A stretch of DNA of 64,000 nt. It comes from Armigeres subalbatus. Lineage: Eukaryota > Arthropoda > Insecta > Diptera > Culicidae. The notes under the pieces are model-generated. The model ran no database searches. It had not been told where the DNA came from and saw only the letters and a program-made list of their open reading frames with translations. This document shows, one piece after another, positions 37,601 through 52,600 of the stretch. The position numbers and the translations under genes were made by a program. The stretch spans positions 73,513,203 to 73,577,202 of the forward strand of contig NC_085139.1 of the NCBI RefSeq assembly GCF_024139115.2, read 5' to 3'. Position 1 is the first letter of the stretch. Each line of letters starts with the position of its first letter.

Positions 37601-40600
37601 TTAATAATTATTGGAATCCCTAAACACATCTACTGTGCAACATGGATAGTGATTTCACGGGAGTTATACTCCTAACTAACCTTTGAAGCTTTTGTTGTCT
37701 CGGACAATGAGCATTAACATATAACAATAGTGGGTGAAAACTCACCGTTCTCCGTTCAAACAGCAGTCATTCCACGATGATCAAACGTTCATTAGAACTG
37801 TAACTAGATTTTACGCGAGTCCCATTTCGAATGCCAGCAAACATTTCATTCTGATGCCGACGTAATGTTTGATATGCAAATGCATCGGCACAAAGCATCC
37901 ATTAAAATTGAAGCTTACACATATATAGGGTTGCGCGATTTGGTTTTGTGTTTGGATTCAGTTTTGTTCAATTTTATTAAATAAATATGCACGATGCTTT
38001 GTGCATAATTCGACTCGAATTACTGTTGCTTAACGATGAATTTTAATTAATTAATCAAAGTTCAATGGGACAGAAATTAGTCTTCTACCTCTCTCTCAGA
38101 TACTGCACACAGAAGTTTGGCGCAAACCAACGAGTTGTCGATGGCGCTGCTGCAAACTGTTCTGTACGTCTCCGCCCCTCTCCTGTTTGATTTGTAGAAA
38201 CTATGCAGGGCGTGCATCATTCATTATCCCCGCTGCCAGCTGAGCCATCGTCCTGATTCATTGAAGACGAATGATAGTCCTCCTTCTCATCGTCGTTGTC
38301 GTTCCATTGATGTGACCTCCATTGAGTCCTGCTTATAACGATGTATGCATTTTATCTCACCCTCTCACCCAGGATTACAATGCCGGATTTTCGATCGAGA
38401 ACGTGGTCCCGGCCTACGCAACGAATGTGCAGGACGAGTTTGATTTGGCCCTGGCTGCGATAATCGCTCTGCTGATAGTGCTGTTTGTCGGTGCCGTAAG
38501 CTTCATCGTGCTGTGCTGCTGTCTCAAGCATTGGTGAGTTATTTGACTACCCACCGCTAAAACGAATCCAGAACAGAACTAAAGATTCAGCTTTCTTTGA
38601 GCTGCCGTAATTAAAGCACCAAGAGTGCAAAATCAATACCCGTCCTTATGGCCATTTGACGATGCAATTTTGTTCAACCTCTAACCCCTTATCATCTCGT
38701 CTTTTTTTGCATAGGGTCATTACGATTCCGAACGAAACCAGAAGAAAGGATGCTCTGATCAAAAAGCAGATTATCGAAGATCTAAATACGACCGAGAATC
38801 CACTCTGGATTGAGCAGTAAGTCAATAGCCTGAGCCCCGGAGCCGTATGTCCGACTAAAAATCGATTTCCCTTCTTTTTTCGTCTCTTTCCCCATATGTG
38901 CACAGAAAATTAAAGCTCTACGAGGAGCAGGAACTGACGATGCAAGTGTTTTCCGAGCCGGAGCTGACGCAACAGCACCACCAACAGCAGCTGAACAGCT
39001 CGAACAACACATCGTCGTCGATGGCGAGCCACCAGCACCAGCAACATGCGATGCAACAGCAGGAACAGGCACTGGTCCTGGGGCTCGATCGGCGGGACTC
39101 GTACCCGGAACTGTCCCAAGGGGGTGGCGATAACACGTACGCCACCATCCAGCCACGCAATTATGCGTCCAATCTGAGCTCGGTGCTGATGGGCACCAGC
39201 GGGATTGGCAGTGGTGGGGGCAGCGGCGGGGGTGGAGCTCCCGCAGGCGGTCTGAGCGGAGAAATGTCGGATTATGCGACACTGCGGAACAGCAGGGCAC
39301 CGTCGGTAAGTGCTGGGCTGGGTGACAGGCTGACGGGACTGGGTGTTTGAAGGAAATTTCTCGGAAAAACGTGTTTCGGTTATTCGTAACGTGTAGAACA
39401 TATTTTCAGTTGTGGGACTCCGGGTGGCTATTTGGGGGCGTTTTTTTTTGTAATCGATCGGGATGATACTCTAGTTTCACAATTCGATTGTCGAATTGAT
39501 GTTATTTATTATAAATGAGGTGAGTGGAATTGCAATCGAATGTATAACCGATAGTATGAATTTTTGACTTTTTGTTATTCCAAGGTGTAACGAAAAGTTA
39601 CATATTCATTACAATAAATATTTTATAATACGTATTATTATTATTATCTTTATTTGGAAGATTTTCAGCCGGAGACTTATCTTCTTATTATCATACGTTT
39701 GTGATACTGATAGAATGGGCTTGTTTTCCACATCTAAGTTATATGTATTTTAATGGCAATTATAGCACTCAAACGAGTTGCATAAAGTTTATTGAAACAC
39801 TTATTCGTGTGCTATGGGATATAGAACATGGATATGGAACAGTACTTACATAATTTCATTTTGCTTTTTTAGTCATGTTGGTTGTGCCTACCAATAGTGA
39901 GTTATCTACTTATTTACATGAAATATATTGGGGGCCACTGTCTCTTTGTAGTTCGTTAAGCTGTACGATGTAGTATGACGTTGAGAAAATTTTCTCAATC
40001 ATATTATTATCTGTGACAATTTGATTTTCTGAAAAGAACATTCACGTACAGTGTCTGATTTCCTGTATTTTAGTTCAGAATAATATAAATTTTGCAAAAG
40101 GTATAATAAATAACTACCATCATCAGATGTGTGCTATCAAAAATCAAACATTTCTTCGGTACTTGTTCGAATAGTTAAAAAAAATCGGTTTTTCGGTTTT
40201 TGTACACTTTTTACGCGTTTTTCATTCACGTGGTAACATCACTGGTATCAAAACAGATTTTTTGCAATTCCTGATCATAATACCTGGTTTACAGTTGTCA
40301 TTTTAGTGATAAAACGGCCTACTTTTCCATACCAACAGAATGGGTGCTTTAATGACCATTATGCAACTCAAATGGGTTGCATAATATTCATTATAGCACT
40401 CATTTGGGTGCTATAATGAAAAACCTACATTGGGACAGTAGTTACTTGACTACATTTAGCTGAATTAGTTTGGGTGAGTGTTTAAATAGTGTACTCTAAG
40501 TGTCTCGTAATAAATGAAATGGTTTGTTGGACATAACATCGCAATTTTCCAAAGGCAATTGCATTCATCGCTTCATAGCTTTTCAAGCTATGCAATTTGG

Positions 40601-43600
40601 CACGATAAGATGGAATCTTATTGTTCTCTGCCGCAACATAATTTATTGGCATGAGTGATCATGTGGAGTAAATTCGATTGTACAATTTTGGTATAGATTT
40701 ACATATCAAAGCCCATTTTTCGTCATTGCAAAAAATAGCGTGTGCAACTCGTTGCAAAACTCGATTTTTTCAGCACTCGTAGTATTTATCCAACTCGGCA
40801 AGCCTCGTTGGATAAACGTACAACTCGTGCTGAAAAAATCATCTTTTTGCAACTAGTTGCACAAACTACTATTAGTGTACTGTTTTAAATACTGAAGTTT
40901 ATAGAAGCTTCAATTTGTCAACATTTTATGTTTAGTGGAAATTGATTGTCAAATATGGAGCCCTCCTTAGCCGTGCGGTGAGATGCGCGGCTACAATGCA
41001 AAACCATGATAGGGTCGGGTGGCTGGTTTCGATTCGCGGTCCCTTCTAGGAAGTTTTCAGGTTGGAATTTGTCCCGACTTCGCTGGGCATAAAAGTATCA
41101 TCGAGCTAGCCTCATGATTTACAAATGCAACAATGGTAACTTTGCTTAAAAACCTCGCAGTTAATAACTGTGGAAGAGATTAATGAACACTAAGCTACGA
41201 GGCGGCAATGTCCCAGTCGGGGATTCTATTCTCATACAATGATTTTATTCATCGTTTTGTTTTTCTTGTAGTGGTGTCCTGAAGGGTGAAAAGCATGAAA
41301 TAATGATTTTTGGGGCGCCAAAACATAATCCTAAGTCCCAATCAGTACCAGTTTTGGTCTTGTCTGAATGCAGGTCAATTAGGAAATGGCTGGATAAATT
41401 CTGATGTGTTAATCATTTTGATGGAACCCAACCCGTTTTCACCAAGTTTTATTCCATTATTAATAACATGTTCTCTCTTTAATACCATTCGCAAAGTAGA
41501 CAATTTTGGCTCGAAGCAATGAATGATGTAGCTACTTGATACATGTTTCTGCTCTCCGGAAACGAATGAAATACCAACAAGCAAAATTTTTACAGTGGGG
41601 CCATCCACAAAGTACGTCACGCTCCTAGGGGGGAGGGGGGGTTTCAAGCTGCGTGACGACCCATACAAAAATTTTAGAGGTTTCATACAAAAAGTGTGAC
41701 GAAGGGGGAAGGGGGGGGGGTTTGAAAATCGCCAATTTATGCGTGGCGTACTTCATGGATCTTCCCTATGTAGTTATTGGAAACACACTTACCTTTCAGT
41801 ACTTACTTACGTATGGATCCTGTACACCTCCGGTGGTGCAAAGGGCCGACTTGAAAGATCTCCATCCTGAGCGTTGCCCGGCTATCGCTTTAACCTGTTG
41901 CTAGGTTAGATTTCGGTCGACTTCTTTTATTTCTTTATTGAGGCTTCGCTGTCATGAGCCTCTGGGTTTGCCTCTGCTGCGATGTTCCCCGGGGTCCTGT
42001 CTAATGCTTGTTTACAGATTTCGTTTCCGCCCCTACGCAGAGTGTGGCTGACCCAGCACAACTTCCGATTCAGAATTGTTGTTGCTATCAGCCTCTTGTG
42101 ACAATGACGATGGAGCTCGTTGTTTGAGATCCAGTTGTGAGGCCACCATGACCGAGTTATATACTGCAGGCATCTGTTGATGAACACCTGCAGCCGTTGA
42201 GTGTTCTTCACTGATACACACCATGTTTCGCTAGCGTATAACAGCACAGATTTTACTTTAGAGTTGAAAATTCGTATTTTGGCTTACCTTTCAGTGTTGC
42301 CTCGAATTAGCTATGGTTGAAGATGAAGTTGTTTTAAACCGTTCTTGTAGAGAATGACAGAGTGTAAACATGGTTGAATTATCGTCAAATAGCTGTGACA
42401 GGTTCATTTTGTCTAAAGTTAGTTTTCCTAAAATTAAATCTCAGAGGTTTTTTCTGCCATAAGGTAATTCTCGGTGCGTTTGAACTAAAATTTGAGATGC
42501 ATCCATTCAGCCAAAATTCTCCTGAAGATAGAACGAAAGTGGTAAAAAGGAAGATACAGATAATAATAGATAGAACGAAAGACATTAAACGATCTCTGAA
42601 TGAAAGAGCTAGAATGAAAAATATAGAACAAAAGAGATACCATGAACTCTCCCTTACTCGATATTGAAGGGACCGTTGAGTTAGGGAGGTATAGAGGTAA
42701 AAAAAAAAGACAGGATCAACGTCTTCGACCAGAGGTCGCACAGACTGAACACTTAACATCTAGCATGAGACAACGGACAAGGACATTTACACAACACCTA
42801 GTGGACCAGTGGAGAATTTTTCGTTTTACGAAAAGTTTTCTCCTTACCGGGGCGGGAATCGAACCCACACTCCACAGCATATGCGTTTAGACGATTGACG
42901 TCGCTAACCGCACGGCCACGAAGCCCACAGAGATCACATTTATATTTGGACACATGCCGTTTAGCCGAACAGTTATTAATTTATTCCCTTATTAAGTGAA
43001 GTGACAAGTGAGATGTTCGAAGTGAATGGTGAACAGCGAGAACTGAGAAAAGAGAAATGAGATGCTCGAAATGAGACAAGAGTAGAGTATAGTGAGAAAC
43101 GGAAGTGATTATTGAGCGGTGAGATGTGTGCTAAGGTGGCTCAAAAAACACTTTTTCAAATGTTTTGATAGGCCGCCCTCTTATTCCGTTCTTTTTGATG
43201 CCCTGATGCTCTGGACAAAATTTCAGCCAAATCGGTCAACGTTTGGGTGGTGCTAAACTCGTTGGAAGTTTATATGGAAAAATGTATGCAGAAACTTCGA
43301 AAAACAGTGATTTGCAGTTGGACGGCACAATTTATAATGAAGAACTATGATACTCATTCAGATCTTGTAGAATTGAATACAGAGTGTTATGCTGAAAACC
43401 GCGAAAAGATTAGAGTTCATTGGGCAAAGATATTAGCATTTTACTGGAGTGTTGTATGGGCGAATTTATTTCTTTTCAAAGGTAGAAGAATTGAAATTTG
43501 CTTGAACCCCACTGCAAAGAAATGCTAATAACTTCGGCAAACATTAATCTTTTCGCGGTTTTCAACATAACATTCTGTATTAAAATTTTCAAGATCTGAA

Positions 43601-46600
43601 TGAGTATCATAGTTCTTCATTGTAAATTGTGCCGTCTAAGTGAAAATCACTGTTGTTGGGTGTTTCTGCATACATTTTTGCATATCAACTTCCAGTGAGT
43701 TTAGCACCGCCCAAACGTTGACCGATTTGGCTGAAATTTTGTCCAGAGCATCAAACCAAATAAAAGGGTCCATCGAAAAGATTGAAAAAAGTTTTTTCCA
43801 TATTAATTTGAACCCTAATGTGTGCAGTAACATGTGAGTTGTGGAAAGTGAAAGATGAGAAGTGAGAAGTGAGAAAAAAGTAGTGAGAAGTGAGATGTGA
43901 TATTTGCGAAGTAAGAAGAAGAATGTGAATAGTGAGAAAAACAGAAGCAAGAGGTGAGCAGGAGAAATGATAATTATAAAGTGAGAAGCGAGATGTTGAG
44001 AAGTGAGTAGAGAGATATAAGACAGGTAGGGGAAGGAAGACAGAAGAAGGAATAAAAAAAAGAAAGAAGGAAAGAGTTTCGTTTCTCACTTCTTGTTCCT
44101 CGGTCCTCACTTCTCACTTCTTACTACTTCTTTACTTACTTCTTACTTCTCATTTCTCACTTTTCATTAGTTACTTCTTACTTCTCTCTTCGCACATCTT
44201 GCTTCTCACCTCCCTTTTCCACTATTCACTTCTCACTTTTAACTATTAATTTCTCACCTCTCACTTTGCATATCTCATTTCTCGCTTCTCACTTTCATTC
44301 ATTTCATTTATTTAGTCTACATCTATACAGATAACACTGAATCAACAATTTGACGCCACAATACACGGTTCGAGGCCGCATCTCTCCATCCTCGAATACG
44401 CCCCACGCTCGCCAAGTCGTTCTGCACCTGGTCTGCCCATCTCGCTCGCTGCGCTCCACGTCGTCTCGTACCTGCCGGATCGGAAGCGAACACCATCTTT
44501 GCAGGGTTGCTGTCCGGCATTCTTGCAACATGCCCTGCTCATCGTACCCTTCCGGCTTTAGCTACCTTCTGGATACTGGGTTCGCCGTAGAGCTGGGCGA
44601 GCTCATGGTTCATTCTTCGCCGCCACACACCGTCTTCTTGTACACCGCCAAAGATGGTCCTAAGCACCCGTCTCTCGAATACTCCGAGTGCTTGCAAGTC
44701 CTCCTCGAGCATTGTCCATGTTTCATGTCCGTAGAGGACTACCGGTCTTATTAACGTCTTGTACATGACACATTTGGTGCGGTGGCGAATCTTTTTCGAC
44801 CGCAGTTTCTTCTGGAGCCCGTAGTAGGCCCGACTTCCACAGATGATGCGCCTTCGTATTTCACGACTAACGTTGTTGTCAGCCGTTAGCAAGGATCCGA
44901 GGTAGACGAATTCCTCAACCACCTCGAAGGTATCCCCGTCTATCGTAACACTGCTTCCCAGGCGGGCCCTGTCGCGCTCGGTTCCACCCACAAGCATGTA
45001 CTTTGTCTTTGACGCATTCACCACCAGTCCAACTTTTGTTGCTTCACGTTTCAGGCGGGTGTACAGTTCTGCCACCTTTGCAAATGTTCGGCCGACAATG
45101 TCCATGTCATCCGCGAAGCAAATAAATTGACTGGATCTGTTGAAAATCGTTCCCCGGCTGTTACACCCGGCTCTCCGCATGACACCTTCTAGCACAATGT
45201 TGAACAACAGGCACGAAAGTCCATCACCTTGTCTTAGTCCCCGGCGCGATTCGAACGAACTGGAGTGTTCGCCCGAGATCTTCACACAGTTTTGCACACC
45301 ATCCACCGTTGCTTTGATCAGTCTGGTAAGCTTTCCAGGAAGCTGTTCTCGTCCATAATTTTCCATAGCTCTACGCGGTCTATACTGTCGTATGCCGCCT
45401 TGAAATCAACGAACAGATGGTGCGTTGGGACCTGGTATTCACGGCATTTTGAAGGATTTGCCGTACAGTAAAGATCTGGTCCGTTGTCGAGCGGCCGTCA
45501 ACGAAGCCGGCTTGATAACTTCCCACGAACTCGTTCACTAATGGTGACAGACGACGGAAGATAATCTGGGATATCACTTTGTAGGCGGCATTAAGGATGG
45601 TGATCGCTCGAAAGTTCTCACACTCTAGTTTGTCACCTTTCTTGTATACGGGACATATGAACCCTTCCTTCCACTCCTCCGGTAGCTGTTCGTTTTCCCA
45701 GATTCTGACTATCAGTTTGTGCAGGCAAGTGGCCAGCTTTTCCGGGCCCATCTTGATGAGCTCAGCTCCGATACCATCCTTACCAGCTGCTTTATTGGTC
45801 TTTAGCTGTTGAATGGCATCCTTAACTTCCCTCAAGGTGGGGGCTGGTTGGCTTCCATCGTCCGCTGAACTGACGTAGTCATCTCCTCCGCTGCCTTGAC
45901 TTTCATTGCCTGTACTCTCAGCGCCATTCAGATGTTCCTCGTAGTGCTGCTTCCACCTTTCGATCACCACACGTTCGTCCGTCAAGATGCTCCCATCCTT
46001 ATCCCGGCACATTTCGGCTCGCGGCACGAAGCCTTTGCGGGATGCGTTGAGCTTCTGATAGAACTTGCGTGTATCTTGAGAACGGCACAGCTGTACCATC
46101 TCCTCGCACTCCGCTTCTTCCAGGCGGCGTTTCTTCTCCTGAAAAAGGCGGGTCTGCTGTCTCCGCTTCCGTCTATAACGTTCCACGTTCTGCCGGGTAC
46201 CTTGCTGCAGCGCGACCGCCCGCGCTGCGTCCTCACTTATAACTTCTTATTTTACACTTTTTTTTTCTTTTTCTTTTTTGACTTCTCATTTCTAACTCAT
46301 CACTTTTCACTTCTCACTTTTCCCTTCTTGCTTTTCACTTCTCACTACTCGCTCTGAATTTCTTACTTCCCACCTCTCATTTCTTACTTCCCATTACTCA
46401 CTTCTTACTTTTTACTTCGCACTTCTCACTACTTCTCGTGTCTCACTTTTAACTTCACACTTCGAATTTCTTACTTTACACTTCAAGACAAAATTTTCAA
46501 AACGACTTACCTGCTTTTGTAAACAAAGATTCAAACGAAAATTTGACGAATCTGATAGCTCTCCCACGCAAACCAACACCACCAATAGGTAGGTGAAGGT

Positions 46601-49600
46601 TTCCACTACTTGTTGATAAGTCGTTTTGAAAATTTTGTCTTGACTTTTAACTTTCCACTTCTCATTATTCATTTCTCATTTCTCACTTATAACTTCTTAT
46701 ATCTCACTTCTGACTGTTCATTTCCCACTTATGACATTTCTCTTCTAACTTTTCATATTTCACTTCTCCCCTCATACTTTCACTTTGTATTTTTGACTTC
46801 CCACTACTTACCCAAGCAACCAAAAGTACGGATCAGATGGGATGTTTTGGCTTAATCAACTTGCATTTTAAGTAATTTTTTGTATGGCTGGAGCGCAAAA
46901 ATGAACTTTTAAGTTCTGTTAAGGTGTTTGGAACTCGATGTGAACCAAAAGTGAACTTATTGGTTCGGTTAGGAACAAATTTGGGTAAAATGTGAACTTC
47001 TGGTTGTTTGGGTATTTCTCACTTCATACTTCGCAAGTCTCACTTCTTATTTCCTACTTCTTACTTCCCCCTTTGCCTCCTAGAATTTCTTCTCACTTCT
47101 AACTTTTCACTTCTCACATCTCATATCTTACTTTTCATTTCTCACTTCTAACTTCTTATTTCTCACTTCTCATTTCTGACTTCTAGATTATCATTTTTCA
47201 CTTCTAACATCTAACTGTATCACACATGTACTGTTTCTGCCAACATTGAGTTAGCGAGGTGAAAATGCATTGAAAATTTGACTTAGAGAATATCGAGTAA
47301 GGAAGATATCGACTTACGGAGGGAGCGCAGTATGCTAGGTTCAAGGGATTTTGAATTTCATCGAGTGAGGGAGAGTTCACTGTAGAACGAAAAAAGTAAA
47401 CAAAAAAAAATTAACGAAATGGATAGAACGAAAGAAATAAAACTAAAGAGATAGAATGAACTACAAGAACAAAACTGATTGAACGAAAGAGGAAGAACGA
47501 GAAAGAAAGAAAGAAAGAGATCGAACAAAGGTTTTTAAACGGAACAGATAGGATGAAAGATATAGATCGAAATATATAGACGGAGGAGATACAATGCAAG
47601 TGATAGAACGATAGAGATAGAACGAGATTACAGAAAGGAAACGAAAGATGTGGAATAATAGAAATAGAACGAAATATATTGAATAAAAGAGATAAAACGA
47701 AATAGATAGGAAAAAACAGATAAAATGAAAAAGATAGAACGAAGTGGTAAATCCAAAGATATAAAACATAGAAGAGATAGAACGAAAAAAATTGAGGGTG
47801 ATAGAACAAAACAGATAAAACCAAAGAGATGAAACGAAAAAAATAAAACATAAGAAATACAATAAAAGAGAAAGAAAACAACAGATAGAGCGAAAAGGCA
47901 AACGAAAAGGAAAGCGAAAGAGATAGGACGAAAAAGATAAAACGAAAGATATAGAACGAATGAGAACAAAAGAGATAGAATAAAAATAGATGAAACAAAA
48001 AAGATAAAACGAAAAAGATAAAATAGAGGTAGAATTAAAAATATGAAATTAAAAAGATTAAACGAAATACAGGTTCCGTTTTTATCAACACGGTCCGTTA
48101 GTTTCCGTTGATAAAATCGGAACAGTGACAAAATCAAAATAATTTTCTTTGACGATTTTTTTGCTGGGAAAATGTTTAATTTTCAGGTTCTAACAATTTT
48201 AAATGCTAAGGGCTGTTCATAAACCACGTTCTAGTGGAAGCAAGGGTTAGTTAGTGAAAAGAGACCAAAGTTATAAAACATAGGAAATGTATATTGATCA
48301 TTAATGGAGACTGGTTGAGGTTCCTGGCAAGTAAGGAGTGCGTCAAGGGAACGTCCATAAATTATGTGACGCAAAAATAACAATTTTCATTGCCCCACTT
48401 TTTTGTATAAAATTTCCAAAATATGATATGAGTGGTCACACTTTCAGAAACCATATCACTAAACGTGTAACGTAATTTATGGCCGATCCCTAAGATAAGG
48501 TGGTATCCGTTGATAACATAACAATAAATTAGAAAATATTTGATATCCTTAACTCTTTCGGGACGGATGGCCAAATATTCCCAGTGTTTTAGATTGGCTG
48601 TGTCATAGAAGAGAGCTAGGTCCCCAGTTTCTTCAGCAAAATGGTATGAAAATCAGCCGGATGACACACAGCTATGCTTCTGGCTCCGGCATAAAATTCA
48701 CGTTATCATTTTGCTATGGGCGTTATTTTCTGATAAAATATTGTTACCAAATATTCAAATTAGTTTTGCACCGTACTAACCGTGTGGTGTTGAATGACGG
48801 TCTTATAACAATTAAATTGAAAACCGAACAAATTTTTCACGGCACGGAATACGTGGTACATAGCGACAATAGTAAAAAATTCATTCCAATCACTTAACAA
48901 CAATTACTCCATCACAGAAAATTAGTCCTGAAATGATGTTTTTGTTTACTAATTTTGAATTGTCAGTGGGGCCCACCGCGCGCTAACCCCAGAGATGTTA
49001 GACACCATTTTTTCCCATTGGAGAGATAGACGATGACAGTAGGGTGATAAAAATAATATGACATTCAGGACGTTTTAAAGAGATGCAATACAGTGGGTAT
49101 CGAAATGTAGAAAATAAGTTCTTGGAAAATTGTTCGAAAGAACTATCAGAGTAATCATAAAAATATTTTAGTATGGCATCATTTGTTTCAACCATTCGAT
49201 ATCGTGTCATATAACATCAACTCATGGATGGTCCACTATAGCTTGTAAAAGAATTTAGTGATATTCTACCAGCTCGACAGAACTGCTTGTATGTTTAGTG
49301 ATGCACGGATATATCATTTAGGATTTGGTTGAACGGGTAGATTGCATATTCGGAGCGTTTTGGAGAACAGAACAGCCTTGCAGTAGCTTGTAAAAGTAAT
49401 GAGTACCTTTCTGTCGGCTCGACTAACCTGTTGGAGTGTTTAGCGATACACAGGTACATCGTTCAGGACTTGGTTGATCGGATCGTTCACATGTTCTGAA
49501 CTCAAGGAAGTTTTAGAGAACCGAAAAGGCCTGTAGTAGGTTGTAAGAAATAATGAGTGACATCATCGGCTCAACAGACCTACTGGGATGTTCAACGATG

Positions 49601-52600
49601 CATGGATACATCGTGCAGGACTTGGTTGATCGGGTAGATCACATGATCTGAACTGTTTTGAATTCAAGGACGTTTTGGAGGAACGAAAAGGCCCGTAGCT
49701 GCGTGTAAAAGTAATGAGTGAAATCCTATCGGCTCAATGTACCTGCTAAGATCTTCAACGATTAATTCTGTTTGTATAGATCGAGATCTGTAAGAGATAG
49801 ATCGAAACGACAAAACGAAAGAAATAGAATGTAAAGGATAGAACAAAAAAGATATAACGAAAAAGATTAAACGAAGAGAATGAAGCAAAATATAATAACG
49901 AAAGAGATAAAACAAAAAAGATAGAACAATAGAGATTGTACAAAAGATAAAGAACACAGTAGGTAGAACGAAAGAGATTGGACAAAGAGAACGAAAAGAT
50001 AAAACGAAAAAGCTAGATTGAAAGAGATAAAACGAAAGCTATAAAATGAAAGAGATAGGACAAAATAGATTGTTCGAAAGAGAAAGAACGAAAGGGATAA
50101 AACAAAAGAGAATGAACGAAAGTTAAAGAATAAAATAGATAGAACAAAATTGGATAGAACGAAAGAGATTGATCGAAAGAGATTGAACGAAAGAGATACA
50201 ATTGAAACAATACAACGATAGAGATAGACCGAAAGATTTAAAACGAAGTAGGTAGAATGAAGCATACAGAACAAATGGGATTGAACGAAAGATAAAGGAC
50301 GAAACAGATAGAACGAAAGAGATTGAATGTATAGGACAAAGCAAAAGAGATAGATAAAAGAGATAAAACGAAGGAGGTAGAACGAATGAGATAAAACGAA
50401 AGAAATAGAACGAAAGAGATAGACTAAAAGAGACAGAGAGAAAAGATAAATTGAAAGATATAGAATGAAAGAGATAGAATAAAAGAGAGTGAATGAGATA
50501 GAACTACAGATATTGCACCAAAGAACGAAATAGACAGAATGAAAGATATAGAACGATAGAGATAAAACAAGGTTATAGTAAGGAAACGAAATTGGTGGAA
50601 TGAAGGAGATGGATCGAATTAGATGGAATAAACGAGATAGAACCAAAGAGATTGATCAAGAAAGATATAACAAAAGAGTTTGAACAAAAGAGAAAGAACG
50701 CAATAGATAGAACGAAAGATATTAATCGAGGTAGAACGAGAGAAATAGAACAAAAGTGAAAGAACAAAAATAATAGACCGAAATAGGTAGAACAAAACAG
50801 ATAAAGCGAAAAAGATGGAACCAAAGAAATAGAACAAGAGTGATATAGTGAGAAAGAAAAAAAACGAAAGAGATAGAACGAAAAATATAGAATGAAGGAA
50901 ATATGATATATGATGGAAGAGATAGCATGAAAGAGATAGAACGAAAAGTTAGAACGATACAGATAGAACAAGGATAGAACGAAAGTCATAGAGCAAACGA
51001 TAGCGTAAAAAATTAAACAAATAGAAAGGATAGGATCAAAAGGGATACAACGACAGAGATAGTACGAAAGAGATAGAATAGGATCAAAAGGGATGCAACG
51101 AAAGAGATAGAACGAAATAGATAGAACGGAAGAGATAGAATGAAAGAGATAGAACGAAAGGGAAAGTACGAAAGAGATAGAACGATAGAGGTAGATCGAA
51201 AAATATAAAACGAAACAGATGAAATGAAAGAGATATAACGAAAGAGATAGAATGAAAGAGATTAAACGAAGAAAATAGAACGAAAAAAATAGAACTAAAG
51301 AAACAAAACAAAAGAGATACCACGAAAAAGATTAAAAGAAGAGAATGAAACAAAATATATAGAACGAAAGAGATAAAACGAAGAAATAGAACAATAGAGA
51401 ATGAACGAACGAAGAAGAACAAAGTAGAGAGAACGAAAAAGATTAGACAAAGAGATAGAACGAAGAGATAAAATGAAAAGGATAGATTGGAAGAGATAAA
51501 ACGAAAGTTATAAAACGAAAGAGATAGGACAAAAGAAATTATACAAATGAAAGAGATAAAACAAAAAAGAATGAACGAAAGATACAGAACAAAATTGATA
51601 CAACGAAAGAAATAGATCGAAAGAGATAGAATTAAAACAATAATACGATATGGATAGATCGAAAGAGATAAAACGAAGAAGGTAGAATGAAGCATACAGA
51701 ACAAATGGGATTTAACGTGAGATAAAGGACGAAATAGATAGAACGAAAAAGATTGAACGAAAGATAAAGAACAAAGTAGATAGAACGAAAGGGATAGAAT
51801 AAAAGAGACAGTGAGAAAAAATGAAAGATATAGAATGAAAGTGAGATAGATAGATAGAGTGAAAGATACAGAACAAGGTTATAGAAAAGAAACGAAAGAG
51901 GTGGAATGGAGATAGGAGATAGAACGAATTAGATGAAATAAACGAGATAGAACCAAAAAGATTGATCAAGAAAGATAAAACAAAAGAGTTTTAACAAAAG
52001 AAAAAGAACGCAATAGATAGAACGATAGATATGGAACGAAAGAGGTAGGGCGAGAGAGATAGAAAAAAGGATAGGACAAAAGAGATAAACCAAAATAGGT
52101 AGAACAAAACAGATAAAACGAAGGATATGGAACCAAAGAAATAGAACAAAAGTGATAGAACGAAAAAACGAAGGAGATAGAAAAATATAGAATGAAAGAA
52201 ATATGATGGAAGAGATAGCATGAAAGAGATAGAACGAAAGGTTAGAACGATAGTCATAGAGCAAACGAGAGCTTAAAAAATAAAAAATAAATAGATTTAA
52301 ATAGAACGGAAGAGATTAAACGAAAAAAATAGTACGAAAGAGATAGAATAAAAGAGGTAGAATGAAAGAGATTAAATATGATCAAAAGGGATACAACGAA
52401 AGATATAGAACGAAATAGATAGAACGGAAGAGGTAGAACGAAAAAGATAGAACGAAACAGATGAAACGAAAGAGGTAGAACGAAAGAGATAGAATGAAAG
52501 AGATAGTATAAAAGAGATTGAATGATAGATAAAGAACGGAACATATAGAACGACAGAGATAGAACAAGGTTTTAGAGCGGAAACAAAATAAGTGGATTGA

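Noticed and set aside
38782..39401. Minus-strand frames of 163 and 172 codons opposite cadherin exons
   Set aside because: Shadow frames of the GC-rich coding exon; the plus strand has matching splice sites and protein-family similarity.
49241..49780. LTRs or terminal repeats of a retrovirus-like element
   Set aside because: More than two tandem copies, no primer-binding site or coding region between them.
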